A stretch of 64,000 bases of DNA from Pseudomonas sp. Os17 (GTDB taxonomy: Bacteria > Pseudomonadota > Gammaproteobacteria > Pseudomonadales > Pseudomonadaceae), in assembly GCF_001547895.1 (NCBI RefSeq), contig NZ_AP014627.1, positions 6,388,001-6,452,000 of the forward strand, in the 5' to 3' direction. The notes below the pieces were generated by a model. The model was not told the origin of the DNA and did no database searches. It was given only the letters and a program-made list of their open reading frames with translations. Below, piece after piece: positions 1-10,602 of the stretch. The position numbers and the translations under genes are program-made. How positions within the stretch are numbered: position 1 is the stretch's first letter; every line of letters starts with the position of its first letter.

Positions 1-11
1 CGGCTGGGCAT
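1..11 (-). CDS. tktA: Transketolase, first codons only
   Basis: Only the first codons, reading Met-Pro-Ser-Arg, lie in the window; the gene continues off the left edge. An AGGAG Shine-Dalgarno on the minus strand sits at about 18-22. Pseudomonas TktA starts with this peptide as I recall it, and tktA is divergent from the metK regulator in P. aeruginosa. Transketolase moves two-carbon units in the pentose phosphate pathway. The identity is an inference from four residues plus gene order. Confidence 0.6.
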
Positions 12-205
12 CGCTGATCTCCTGAGGATTGAATAAAACGAAACGGAAAAAAGGCCTGCATTTTCCCTCAGGCGTCTGGCGGGGGCAATGACAGATAGTC
101 ACTCAGGCATGTTTTTCCCATGGATAAGCCGGCAATCCACTGAGCAAACCCGCTTGTCGCCGGCCGACAGGGCCACCAGGGCTCTGGCAGAAGCCCCTTG
201 AGGGG

Positions 206-229
206 CAATATCAAAACTTTTTGATATTG
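206..229. promoter_or_regulatory. Perfect 24-bp palindrome, probable SahR-type operator
   Basis: CAATATCAAAA (206-216) and TTTTGATATTG (219-229) are exact inverted repeats of 11 bp separated by CT. The size and symmetry fit an operator for an ArsR/SmtB dimer, and the site ends four bases before the -35 box of the regulator gene. Autoregulation of the regulator-metK operon is inferred. It could also act on divergent tktA. Confidence 0.8.
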
Positions 230-232
230 ATC

Positions 233-261
233 TTGCAGGCCTTTGCAGGCACCTCTAGACT
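233..261 (+). promoter_or_regulatory. Sigma-70 promoter of the sahR-like gene
   Basis: TTGCAG (233-238) and TAGACT (256-261) are separated by exactly 17 bp. Transcription would begin 7-9 bases after the -10 box, at about 268-270, that is at or next to the ATG at 270. The mRNA would then be leaderless, which agrees with the absence of any Shine-Dalgarno. Confidence 0.65.
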
Positions 262-269
262 GCGCCCCT

Positions 270-1265
270 ATGAACCTGAGCGCACCCTCCATTGATCATG
301 ACGATTGCGACGAGCTGGCCGCCCTGTGCAAGGCCGGCGGCGATCCTCTGCGACTCAATGTATTGCGCGCCCTGAGCAACGACTCGTTCGGCGTACTGGA
401 ACTGGCGCAGATCTTTGCCATCGGCCAGTCGGGCATGAGCCACCATTTGAAGGTCCTGGCCCAGGCCAGCCTGGTGGCGACCCGCCGTGAAGGCAACGCG
501 ATTTTCTACCGCCGTGCCCTGCCCCACACCGAACTCTTGGGCGGCAAGCTGCACGCCGCCCTGCTGGACGAAGTCGACCAGGTGCGACTGCCGGTGGATG
601 TCCAGAACCGGATTGGCCTGGTGCACCGGCAACGGGCCGCGGCCAGCCAGGACTTCTTTTCCCGGGTGGCGGATAAATTCCGCGCCCAGCAGGACCTGAT
701 CGCAGGACTGCCCCAGTACCGCGACAGCGTGCTCGCGCTACTGGACAAGCTGAGCTTCAAAGCAATGGCCACGGCCATTGAAGTGGGTCCCGGCGACGGT
801 GGTTTTCTCCCCGACCTGGCCCGACGCTTTGCCCGGGTCACCGCGCTGGACAACAGTCCGGCGATGCTTGAACTGGCCCGTCAGCTGTGTGAACGCGAAA
901 CACTGGCTAACGTCAGCCTGCAACTGGCCGATGCACTGGATGGCGTACAACTGACGGCCGACTGCGTGGTACTGAACATGGTCCTGCACCATTTCGCCGC
1001 ACCGGCCGAGGCCCTCAAGCAGATGGCCCAATTGCTGCAACCAGGCGGCAGCCTGTTGGTAACAGACTTGTGCAGCCACAACCAGAGTTGGGCCAAAGAG
1101 GCTTGCGGCGATCTCTGGCTAGGGTTCGAACAAGATGATTTGGCCCGCTGGGCCACCGCTGCGGGACTGATTCCCGGGGAAAGCCTCTATGTGGGCTTAC
1201 GTAATGGTTTCCAGATCCAGGTCCGCCATTTTCAGCGACCGGCTGGCGACACTCACCATCGGTAA
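270..1265 (+). CDS. ArsR-family regulator fused to a SAM-dependent methyltransferase domain (SahR-like)
   Basis: The 331-residue protein has an N-terminal ArsR winged helix-turn-helix (about residues 10-95, with the recognition region GQSGMSHHLKVL). A class I methyltransferase fold follows (about 170-290) with the glycine motif EVGPGDGGF and an acidic ribose-binding segment TALDNSP. ArsR proteins of this architecture located next to methionine-cycle genes include SahR, which senses S-adenosylhomocysteine. That assignment is inferred here from domains and from metK lying 19 bp downstream. I chose ATG 270; an upstream TTG at 243 would lie inside the promoter. There is no ribosome binding site, so the gene is probably leaderless. 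A cytoplasmic DNA-binding repressor is most likely; catalytic methyltransferase activity is possible but not suggested by context. Confidence 0.8.
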   Translation: MNLSAPSIDHDDCDELAALCKAGGDPLRLNVLRALSNDSFGVLELAQIFAIGQSGMSHHLKVLAQASLVATRREGNAIFYRRALPHTELLGGKLHAALLDEVDQVRLPVDVQNRIGLVHRQRAAASQDFFSRVADKFRAQQDLIAGLPQYRDSVLALLDKLSFKAMATAIEVGPGDGGFLPDLARRFARVTALDNSPAMLELARQLCERETLANVSLQLADALDGVQLTADCVVLNMVLHHFAAPAEALKQMAQLLQPGGSLLVTDLCSHNQSWAKEACGDLWLGFEQDDLARWATAAGLIPGESLYVGLRNGFQIQVRHFQRPAGDTHHR

Positions 1266-1284
1266 ATTTTAGGAAACCGTCGAG

Positions 1285-4362
<3,078 letters not shown>

Positions 4363-4487
4363 GCCGCAATCCGGGAGCGCACATTGAACCACCCCGGCAG
4401 GAATGCGCTCCAACAGCCCATTCCCGGTATGACAGTCAGTATTTTTTCATTGGTTATTTTTTGATCTTTTTTCACCTGGAGCCCTCC
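4363..4487. other. Intergenic, hairpin after ligB
   Basis: GGAGCGC and GCGCTCC (about 4373-4408) can pair but no T run follows, so termination is uncertain. The stretch from 4436 to 4472 is very T-rich and may hold the promoter of the following gene. Confidence 0.4.
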
Positions 4488-4883
4488 ATGAAACTGTTTC
4501 CGTCCCTCGCTGCCCTGACCCTGTGCAGCCTGATGAGCGCGCCCCTGCTGGCCGCCGAACAAGCCCAGCCACTGACCGGCTGCGCCGCCAAGCGCCAGGC
4601 GATCATGACCCAGATCGAACAGGCCAAGGCCCATGGCAACAGCGATCAGCAGGCCGGCCTGGAGCGCGCCCTGAGCGAAGTCACCACCCATTGCACCGAT
4701 GCCTCGCTGAAGAAGGATCGGGAAAACAAGGTGCTGGAAGCCAAGCATGAAGTCAGCCGGCGTCAGGCCGACCTGGAAAAGGCCATGAAGAAAGGCGACT
4801 CGGAGAAGATCAACAAGCGCAAGGACAAGCTCGCCGAGTCCCGCAAGGAACTGCAGCAAGCCCTGGACGAACTGGACAAGTAA
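4488..4883 (+). CDS. DUF1090-family periplasmic protein
   Basis: The 131-residue product has a signal peptide ending at about LLAAEQ (residues 1-23). A predicted helical, highly charged body follows, rich in Lys, Glu and Arg (coiled-coil character from about residue 45 to the end). Two cysteines near residues 32 and 67 could form a disulfide. The pattern matches the small DUF1090 (YqjC-like) family, whose function is unknown to me. ATG 4488 is preceded by CTGGAG. It stands alone and converges on the cytochrome c'-like gene. Confidence 0.75.
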   Translation: MKLFPSLAALTLCSLMSAPLLAAEQAQPLTGCAAKRQAIMTQIEQAKAHGNSDQQAGLERALSEVTTHCTDASLKKDRENKVLEAKHEVSRRQADLEKAMKKGDSEKINKRKDKLAESRKELQQALDELDK

Positions 4884-4911
4884 GCGCTGCCCTCCCTGGC
4901 AACGACCTCAC

Positions 4912-5361
4912 TCAGTGATTACGAAACTCCTTGTGGCAGGCACTGCAGACGTCCTCGACTTTCTGCACGGCCGGCCCCAGATTGCTGGCCTTGTAGGGCT
5001 GGACCTGGCTGATGGTCACCAGCTCGGCGGTGGCCGCTTCAAGGTTGCGCGCCAGCTCCTGGAAACGCGCCTGCTTGCGCCAGACATCATCGGTGGCGCT
5101 GCTGTGGTCCTGCTCCCTGACCTCGGGAAAATGCTTCCAGGGCTCATGGGACAGGGCATCCAGCTTCACCGCGCCTTCGGCAAAACGTGCGCCGTCGAAA
5201 GGAATCCGCCCACGCAGCATGCCCCCCAGGTCCTCGCCGGTCTTGAGCATCTGTTTGAAGATCGCCTTGCGCTGGCCCAGGGGAGAGTTGGGGTCGACAC
5301 CGCCACAGGCGGAAAGCGTCAGGCAGGCCAGCAATACAACGGAAAGTCTTTTTAGCGTCAT
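4912..5361 (-). CDS. Cytochrome c'-like lipoprotein
   Basis: The 149-residue protein carries a lipoprotein signal with lipobox LSAC (Cys19) and a C-terminal haem-binding motif CSACH (Cys139, Cys142, His143). This is the cytochrome c' arrangement: a four-helix bundle with the CXXCH near the C-terminus. It should sit in the periplasm anchored to a membrane and could bind nitric oxide or other small ligands; the exact role is unknown. It is divergent from mltA. Confidence 0.85.
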   Translation of the reverse strand: MTLKRLSVVLLACLTLSACGGVDPNSPLGQRKAIFKQMLKTGEDLGGMLRGRIPFDGARFAEGAVKLDALSHEPWKHFPEVREQDHSSATDDVWRKQARFQELARNLEAATAELVTISQVQPYKASNLGPAVQKVEDVCSACHKEFRNH

Positions 5362-5427
5362 GGTGGCTTCAGGTCAGGTCACGGAAACGGCGGCCAGTAT
5401 CCTCGCCTCCCCGGCAAACACCAATAG

Positions 5428-5444
5428 CCCTATTAACAATAGGG
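5428..5444. promoter_or_regulatory. Inverted repeat between cytochrome c' and mltA
   Basis: CCCTATT (5428-5434) and AATAGGG (5438-5444) are exact inverted repeats with a 3-base spacer. They lie in the 131-bp divergent region and could be an operator. The function is unknown. Confidence 0.4.
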
Positions 5445-5492
5445 GTTGTCCATCGTCATGCCGCTGATGGATACCCCCCAAGGAAACACAGC

Positions 5493-6668
5493 ATGAACCC
5501 GAGCTTCCTCCGCTGGCGTCGCCACCTGCTCTGGGCCCTGCCAGCCCTGGCACTGCTCGCCGGCTGCAACGGCGGCGACAACAGCAAGGCCCCACAGACC
5601 CACGCCCTGGCCACTTACAACAGCGCCCCCTGGGAGTCCCTGCCCAGCGTTGCCGATAACGACCTGCTGGCCGGCTTCGGTGCCTGGCGCAGTGCCTGCA
5701 CCCGCTTGAAGGCTGATCCGATCTGGGGTGCCACCTGCGCTGCAGCGGCCAATGTGCCGCAGACCCCGACAGCCATCCGCGGTTTTCTCAAGGAGCGCCT
5801 GGAGGTCTACGGCCTGCGCTCGGGCAGCGGCAGCAGCACCGGCCTGATCACCGGCTACTACGAACCGGTGTATCCCGGCAGCCTGACCCAGACACCGAGC
5901 GCCAGTGTGCCGGTGTACGGGGTGCCGGAGGACATGATCATCGTTGCCCTGGACAGTCTCTACCCGGAACTCAAGGGCAAGCGCCTGCGAGGCCGGCTCG
6001 AAGGTCGGGTGCTCAAGCCCTATGACGACGCGGCGACCATCGAAACCAAGGGGGTCAAGGCTCCGGTGCTGGCCTGGCTGACCGATCCGATGGACCTGCA
6101 ATTCCTGCAGATCCAGGGTTCGGGAAGGATCCAGCTGGACGACGGACGCCAACTGCGGATCGGCTACGCCGACCAGAACGGCCACCCGTACCGGCCCATC
6201 GGACGCTGGCTGGTGGAGCAGGGCGAATTGAAGAAAGAAGACGTGACCATGGGCACCATCGCCGCCTGGGCCAAGGCTCATCCGACGCGGATTCCCGAAC
6301 TGCTGGGCAGCAACCCGAGCTACGTGTTCTTCAACCGCAACCCGGACAGCAACGAAGGCCCCCGAGGCTCATTGAACGTGCCGCTGACGTCCGGCTACAG
6401 CGTCGCGGTGGACCGCAAGGTGATTCCCCTGGGCAGCTTGCTGTGGTTATCCACCACGCGCCCGGATGGCAGCAGCCTGGTGCGCCCGGTGGCCGCTCAG
6501 GACACGGGCGGCGCGATTACCGGCGAAGTCCGTGCCGATCTGTTCTGGGGCACTGGCGAGGCGGCCGGGCAACTGGCCGGCGACATGAAGCAGCAGGGGC
6601 AGATCTGGATGCTCTGGCCCAAAGGCGCGCCACTGCCCAAAGTGCCGGAAGTGCCCGATACCCCGTGA
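5493..6668 (+). CDS. mltA: Membrane-bound lytic murein transglycosylase A
   Basis: MltA cleaves the glycan strands of peptidoglycan to give 1,6-anhydromuropeptides at the outer membrane. The 391-residue protein has a lipobox LAGC (Cys25). The MltA domain follows, with the conserved segments GYYEP, QIQGSGRI, GYADQNGHPY and YVFFNRN, and a C-terminal 3D domain with QDTGGAI containing the family aspartate. AAGGAAAC precedes the ATG. It is monocistronic, between the divergent cytochrome gene and a REP element. Confidence 0.95.
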   Translation: MNPSFLRWRRHLLWALPALALLAGCNGGDNSKAPQTHALATYNSAPWESLPSVADNDLLAGFGAWRSACTRLKADPIWGATCAAAANVPQTPTAIRGFLKERLEVYGLRSGSGSSTGLITGYYEPVYPGSLTQTPSASVPVYGVPEDMIIVALDSLYPELKGKRLRGRLEGRVLKPYDDAATIETKGVKAPVLAWLTDPMDLQFLQIQGSGRIQLDDGRQLRIGYADQNGHPYRPIGRWLVEQGELKKEDVTMGTIAAWAKAHPTRIPELLGSNPSYVFFNRNPDSNEGPRGSLNVPLTSGYSVAVDRKVIPLGSLLWLSTTRPDGSSLVRPVAAQDTGGAITGEVRADLFWGTGEAAGQLAGDMKQQGQIWMLWPKGAPLPKVPEVPDTP

Positions 6669-6686
6669 CCCGCTACAGGAGCAAGC

Positions 6687-6735
6687 TTGTCGGCGAAGGC
6701 GACCATGAAGGCGCTTTCGCCGACAAGCCGGCTGC
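6687..6735. repeat. REP-like inverted pair
   Basis: CTTGTCGGCGAAGGCG and CGCTTTCGCCGACAAG form a near-perfect hairpin, followed by CCGGCTGCTGC. It resembles the other REP elements in the window. It lies between the convergent mltA and MAPEG genes. Confidence 0.75.
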
Positions 6736-6749
6736 TGCAAGAGGGTGTT

Positions 6750-7133
6750 TCAGACTGAAACGAAGAAGAAGCTGGCGATCAGGCCCATGCCCACGAACCA
6801 CACCAGGGAGCGCAGGATCGCCCAGTCCGCCAGGTAGCAGATCATGTACAGCAGGCGACTGGTGATAAACAGCACCGCCAGCACGTTGATCGTCACCAGC
6901 TCGGCGTTGCCCGCCACATGGGCGATGATCACTGCCGCCGCAAATGCCGGGGTCACCTCGAAACCGTTGAGCTGCGCGTTATGGGCCCGCTTGGGCAGCC
7001 CCTCCAGGGTATTCAGGAACGCCCGCGGATCATGGTTGTAACGAAGCCCATATTTGCCGGCGCCCTTGGCAATGGCGGTACACAGGTACGGCAGGACAAT
7101 TGCGATCAATACACACCAGAAAGCGACAGTCAT
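6750..7133 (-). CDS. MAPEG-family membrane protein
   Basis: The 127-residue protein has four hydrophobic segments and the eicosanoid/glutathione-metabolism (MAPEG) pattern, with the central region RAHNAQLNGFE near residue 50. Bacterial members are inner-membrane proteins whose substrates are mostly unknown; glutathione-dependent activity is the family precedent. Start 7133 is preferred because AAGGA lies 8 bases upstream; an in-frame ATG at 7142 is too close to it. It is probably co-transcribed with the upstream EamA permease gene (37 bp between them). Confidence 0.8.
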   Translation of the reverse strand: MTVAFWCVLIAIVLPYLCTAIAKGAGKYGLRYNHDPRAFLNTLEGLPKRAHNAQLNGFEVTPAFAAAVIIAHVAGNAELVTINVLAVLFITSRLLYMICYLADWAILRSLVWFVGMGLIASFFFVSV

Positions 7134-7170
7134 GGAGCACATCCTTTTTTATGAGTTTTCAGGGGGGTCT

Positions 7171-8004
7171 TCAGAACTTCATCACCAACATGCCGATCAG
7201 CACCAACCCACAGGCTAAGAGCCGGGGCCGGCCGAAAGGTTCTTTCAGGTAGCGCATGCCGAACAGCACCACCAAAATCACACTGATCTCGCGCAACGCC
7301 GCCGCTTCGGCAATCGACCCCAACTGCATGGCCCACAGCACCAGGGCGTAGCTGAACAGCACACAGAATCCGACGCTGAGCCCCAGGCGCCATTGTTCAC
7401 GCCAGAACAGGATGAAGGACGGGCGCTTGCAGACCACGGCCAACAGAGGAAAGGGCCAGGCGCTGAGCAGGGTGACCCAGGTCAGGTAGTCCAGCGGATG
7501 GGACCAGCGGCGCAAGGCCTGGCCGTCGATGAAGGTGTAGCAACCGATGCACAGGCCGATCAACGCCACCACCGGCAACATGTTCCAGGGCAGGCGCGCC
7601 CCACCGCCCCCCTGCCAGAGCAGGCAGAGCATGCCGAAGGGAATCAGCAGGATGCCGAGGATCTGCTGGGTATTGAGCTCCTCGCCGGCAAAGATCAGGG
7701 TCAAGGCCAACACCACCAATGGCGACAGACCGCGCATCAGTGGATAGACCAGCCCCAGGTCGCCCACCCGATACGCCTGGATCAACAGATAGCGGTACAA
7801 GAGTTCGAAGGCAGCCGAGGCGATGATCCAGGGCCAGAGTTCCAACGGCGGCCACTGCAGGAAAAACAGCATGCTCGCCACGAACAGCAGAGCCACGCTG
7901 TCCATGCAGGCCACCACCAACAGGCGCTCGCCGCTGAACTTGATCAGGGTGTTCCATGCCGCATGCAGCAGCGCCGCCACCAGAACCAGACTTGTCGCCA
8001 GCAC
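7171..8004 (-). CDS. EamA/DMT-family permease
   Basis: The protein has 277 residues with about ten hydrophobic segments, the drug/metabolite transporter layout of two five-helix halves. A conserved segment near residue 75 (YPLMRGLSPLVV) matches this superfamily. The substrate is unknown. I start at GTG 8004, preceded by AGGGAG, because the open frame further upstream (to 8151) is charged and lacks membrane character. Confidence 0.8.
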   Translation of the reverse strand: MLATSLVLVAALLHAAWNTLIKFSGERLLVVACMDSVALLFVASMLFFLQWPPLELWPWIIASAAFELLYRYLLIQAYRVGDLGLVYPLMRGLSPLVVLALTLIFAGEELNTQQILGILLIPFGMLCLLWQGGGGARLPWNMLPVVALIGLCIGCYTFIDGQALRRWSHPLDYLTWVTLLSAWPFPLLAVVCKRPSFILFWREQWRLGLSVGFCVLFSYALVLWAMQLGSIAEAAALREISVILVVLFGMRYLKEPFGRPRLLACGLVLIGMLVMKF

Positions 8005-8354
8005 CTCACACTCCCTGTTGGCCCGAAAGAGAATCGATTCATCCTGCGTTCCCGGCCGCCTATACTTGCGCCGACCGCCGAGGGCGAATCCTCGCATGAC
8101 GCTGGCCTGCCTGCACGGGCTGCCGGCATTTTTGGCAGCGATAGCACGCACTTCGTCAGCATGGGCCTGCTGCCCGACGTCACCCCAGCCGGGTCCCGAT
8201 ACCCGCCTTTTTAGGCAAGCGCCTGCAACATCGTGCCACTACTGCGGTCAATGGGGCGGGTAAACCCCAGCACCAACCACCTCAGGCCCCTGGCCAGACG
8301 CTGCACACCTGCCGCTTGAAGCTTTTTTCCCTGCGATCATCCAAAGGAGTCCGG
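8005..8354 (+). ncRNA. Long structured leader of the antiporter gene (candidate riboswitch)
   Basis: This 350-bp gap holds a TATACT -10 box (8061-8066) with a weak TTCATC -35 box 17 bp upstream, giving an mRNA leader of about 280 nt. The leader can form many hairpins. TGACG (8097-8101) pairs with CGTCA (8154-8158) around GCTGCC/GGCAGC (8119-8139). Next come GGGC/GCCC (8163-8175), CGGGT/ACCCG (8190-8205), GCCT/AGGC (8205-8216) and GGGG/CCCC (8253-8268). A T run lies at 8323-8328, and AAAGGAG (8343-8349) is the ribosome binding site. No convincing small gene is present. Known cation-antiporter leaders include the nhaA-I lithium riboswitch; I cannot confirm the class. Confidence 0.5.
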
Positions 8355-9614
8355 ATGCTTGAACTTGTCGCCGCCTTTATCTGCCTGACCACCCTGCTCA
8401 CTTATGTGAATTTCCGTTTTATCGGCCTGCCACCGACCATCGGCGTGATGGTCACCGCCCTGCTGTTCTCGCTGTTGCTGCAGGGCTTGAGTTACCTGGG
8501 CTTCCCTGGCCTTGAGGAACACGTCGAGGAACTGATCGGCAAGATCGACTTCGGCGATCTGCTGATGAACTGGATGCTGTCGTTCCTGCTGTTCGCCGGC
8601 GCCCTGCACGTCAACCTCAACGACCTGCGCAGCTATCGCTGGCCCATCGGCCTGCTGGCCACGGTCGGCGTGCTGATCGCGACCTTCGTCATCGGCAGCC
8701 TGGCCTACTGGATCTTCGGCCTGTTCGGCTGGCACGTGAGTTTCCTCTACTGTCTGCTGTTCGGTGCACTGATCTCGCCCACCGATCCCATTGCGGTGCT
8801 GGGCGTACTGCGTACCGCCAACGCGTCCAAACCACTGAAGACCACCATCGTCGGCGAGTCGCTGTTCAATGACGGCACCGCGGTGGTGGTGTTCACCGTG
8901 CTGCTGGGCATCGCGCAACTGGGTGAAACCCCGACAGTGGGCGCCACGGCCTGGCTGTTCGTGCATGAAGCCATTGGCGGCGTGCTGTTCGGCGGGCTGA
9001 TCGGCTACCTGGTGTACCTGATGATCAAGAGCATCGAGCAGCACCAGATCGAGGTGATGCTGACGTTGGCCCTGGTGATCGGCGGCTCGGCGATGGCCAG
9101 CGAGATCCATGTCTCGGCGCCGATCGCCATGGTGGTGGCGGGCCTGATCATCGGCAACCTGGGGCGCAACCTGGCGATGAACGACATGACCCGGCGCTAC
9201 CTGGACGGCTTCTGGGAACTGCTAGACGACATGCTCAACGCCCTGCTGTTCGCCCTGATCGGCCTGGAACTGTTGCTGCTGCCGTTCAATTGGCTACACC
9301 TGGCGGCCGCAAGCCTGCTGGCGGTAGCCATCGTGCTCTCGCGCCTGCTCACCGTGGCCCCGGCGATCCTGCTGCTGCGGCGCTGGCGCAGCGTGCCCCG
9401 GGGCACCATTCGCGTGCTGACCTGGGGCGGCCTGCGGGGCGGCGTCTCGGTGGCTCTGGCGCTGGCCCTGCCCCTGGGTCCGGAGCGTGACCTGGTGCTG
9501 AGCATCACTTACATCGTGGTGCTGTCGTCGATCCTGTTGCAGGGTCTGAGCATCGGCAGACTGGTGCGTCATGTCACCCAGGATGCCCCGGCGGCCACGG
9601 CTCAAGGCCATTGA
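8355..9614 (+). CDS. NhaP-type Na+(K+)/H+ antiporter (CPA1 family)
   Basis: The 419-residue inner-membrane protein has about twelve hydrophobic segments. It carries the CPA1 signatures SPTDPIAVLG (near residue 140) and GESLFNDGTAVVVF (near residue 165) with the ion-binding Asp-Pro and Asn-Asp residues, plus WGGLRGGVSVALAL near the C-terminus. It should exchange sodium, lithium or potassium for protons. ATG 8355 follows a strong AAAGGAG. Its TGA (9612-9614) abuts the stop codon of the convergent FNT gene with no spacer. Confidence 0.9.
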   Translation: MLELVAAFICLTTLLTYVNFRFIGLPPTIGVMVTALLFSLLLQGLSYLGFPGLEEHVEELIGKIDFGDLLMNWMLSFLLFAGALHVNLNDLRSYRWPIGLLATVGVLIATFVIGSLAYWIFGLFGWHVSFLYCLLFGALISPTDPIAVLGVLRTANASKPLKTTIVGESLFNDGTAVVVFTVLLGIAQLGETPTVGATAWLFVHEAIGGVLFGGLIGYLVYLMIKSIEQHQIEVMLTLALVIGGSAMASEIHVSAPIAMVVAGLIIGNLGRNLAMNDMTRRYLDGFWELLDDMLNALLFALIGLELLLLPFNWLHLAAASLLAVAIVLSRLLTVAPAILLLRRWRSVPRGTIRVLTWGGLRGGVSVALALALPLGPERDLVLSITYIVVLSSILLQGLSIGRLVRHVTQDAPAATAQGH

Positions 9615-10502
9615 TCATTTCTTGATCCCACGCGGATCGGGCGCCGTCGCCCGATCCGTGCGGCCACTTGGTTTGCCGCTCTCGCTGCGCACCTGAGCGT
9701 GGCTGATCAAGGCAAAGATGAAACTGCCGCCGATGATGTTCCCTGCCAGGGTCGGCCCGGCAAACACCAGCCAGAAATCCCGCCACCCCAGCTCCCCGGC
9801 AAACACCAGGTAAGACACCTCGGCCGAACCCACCACGATGTGAGTGAAATCCCCCAGCGCCATCAGGTAGGTGATGAGGATGATGATCCACAGCTTGGCG
9901 CTCTCCATGGACGGGATCATCCAGACCATGGTGGCAATCATCCAGCCGGAGATGATGCCTTTGGCGAACATCTGCGCGCGGTCGTTCTCCATCACCTGGC
10001 GACCGATTTCCAGAAAGGCCTGGTCGGTGCGGCTGTCGAAGATCGGCAGATGCAGCATCACGTATGCCACCAACAGGGTGCCGCACAGATTGCCCGTCAG
10101 CACCACACCCCATAAGCGCAGGAGGCGCCCGGCATTCTTCAGGCTCGGCTTGCTCATCACCGGCAGCACCGCGGTCAGGGTGTTCTCCGTGAACAGTTGC
10201 TGGCGCGCGAGGATCACCGCCAGAAAGCCCGCGCAATAGCCGAAGCTGGCGACAACCTTGAAGGCTTCGCCCTCCGGCAGCCGGGAGTTGAGCAGCCCCA
10301 TGCCCATCAGAGACAGGCCCATCGTCAGGCCGGCGGCCAGGGCCGACCACCACAGGGCGGCGACGCTGCGCTCCAGTTCCTGGTCGCCCTGCGTGCGGAT
10401 GATCTCGTGCAGTACCGCCGCGCGAGGCGGCTGGTTGCGGTCGACGTCCTGTTGCTCTTCGACTGAAAGTCCGGGGGTTTTACCGTCGTTGCGAGTGTCC
10501 AT
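9615..10502 (-). CDS. Formate/nitrite transporter (FNT) family channel
   Basis: The 295-residue protein has a polar N-terminal stretch (about 1-45) followed by six hydrophobic segments of the FNT fold. The pentameric FNT channels conduct formate, nitrite or hydrosulfide. This member resembles the YfdC-like branch, whose substrate is unclear. Its ribosome binding site appears buried in a hairpin (10509-10552). The gene end overlaps an 11-bp inverted repeat at 9633-9658. Confidence 0.85.
   Translation of the reverse strand: MDTRNDGKTPGLSVEEQQDVDRNQPPRAAVLHEIIRTQGDQELERSVAALWWSALAAGLTMGLSLMGMGLLNSRLPEGEAFKVVASFGYCAGFLAVILARQQLFTENTLTAVLPVMSKPSLKNAGRLLRLWGVVLTGNLCGTLLVAYVMLHLPIFDSRTDQAFLEIGRQVMENDRAQMFAKGIISGWMIATMVWMIPSMESAKLWIIILITYLMALGDFTHIVVGSAEVSYLVFAGELGWRDFWLVFAGPTLAGNIIGGSFIFALISHAQVRSESGKPSGRTDRATAPDPRGIKK
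9633..9658. terminator. Inverted repeat inside the 3' end of the FNT gene
   Basis: CGGATCGGGCG (9633-9643) and CGCCCGATCCG (9648-9658) are exact inverted repeats with the loop CCGT. The hairpin lies within the coding 3' end of the FNT gene, just past the antiporter stop codon. It could block or shield the antiporter transcript, but no T run follows. Confidence 0.4.
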
Positions 10503-10508
10503 GGGAGT

Positions 10509-10552
10509 CCTGAACCAGGTGAGTCGTATGGTTACGACACGCGGGGTTCAGG
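10509..10552 (-). promoter_or_regulatory. Ribosome-binding-site hairpin of the FNT gene
   Basis: On the minus strand CCTGAACC pairs with GGTTCAGG, and the CAGGA that serves the ATG at 10502 lies in that right arm. A second perfect stem (GTCGTA/TACGAC, loop ACCA) is nested inside. A translation-controlling hairpin is inferred, for example a thermometer or protein target. Confidence 0.55.
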
Positions 10553-10602
10553 GCTGTTCCGTCCGGAGCGGGGCGCGCTTGCCGGGCAATCTCGGCCTAC
10601 TG

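Larger units (their letters stand above)
12..269. other. Divergent intergenic region tktA / sahR-like gene
   Basis: No gene is seen here. The right half holds the palindromic operator and promoter listed separately. The left half should carry the tktA promoter, for which I see no convincing -10/-35 pair. A small inverted repeat of the type CCTGA/TCAGG lies around 54-75. Confidence 0.6.

Noticed and set aside
7393..8214. 273-codon plus-strand frame entering the antiporter leader
   Set aside because: Antisense to the EamA permease gene and Gln/Ala/His-rich; no start signal near the leader. I therefore kept the leader as non-coding.
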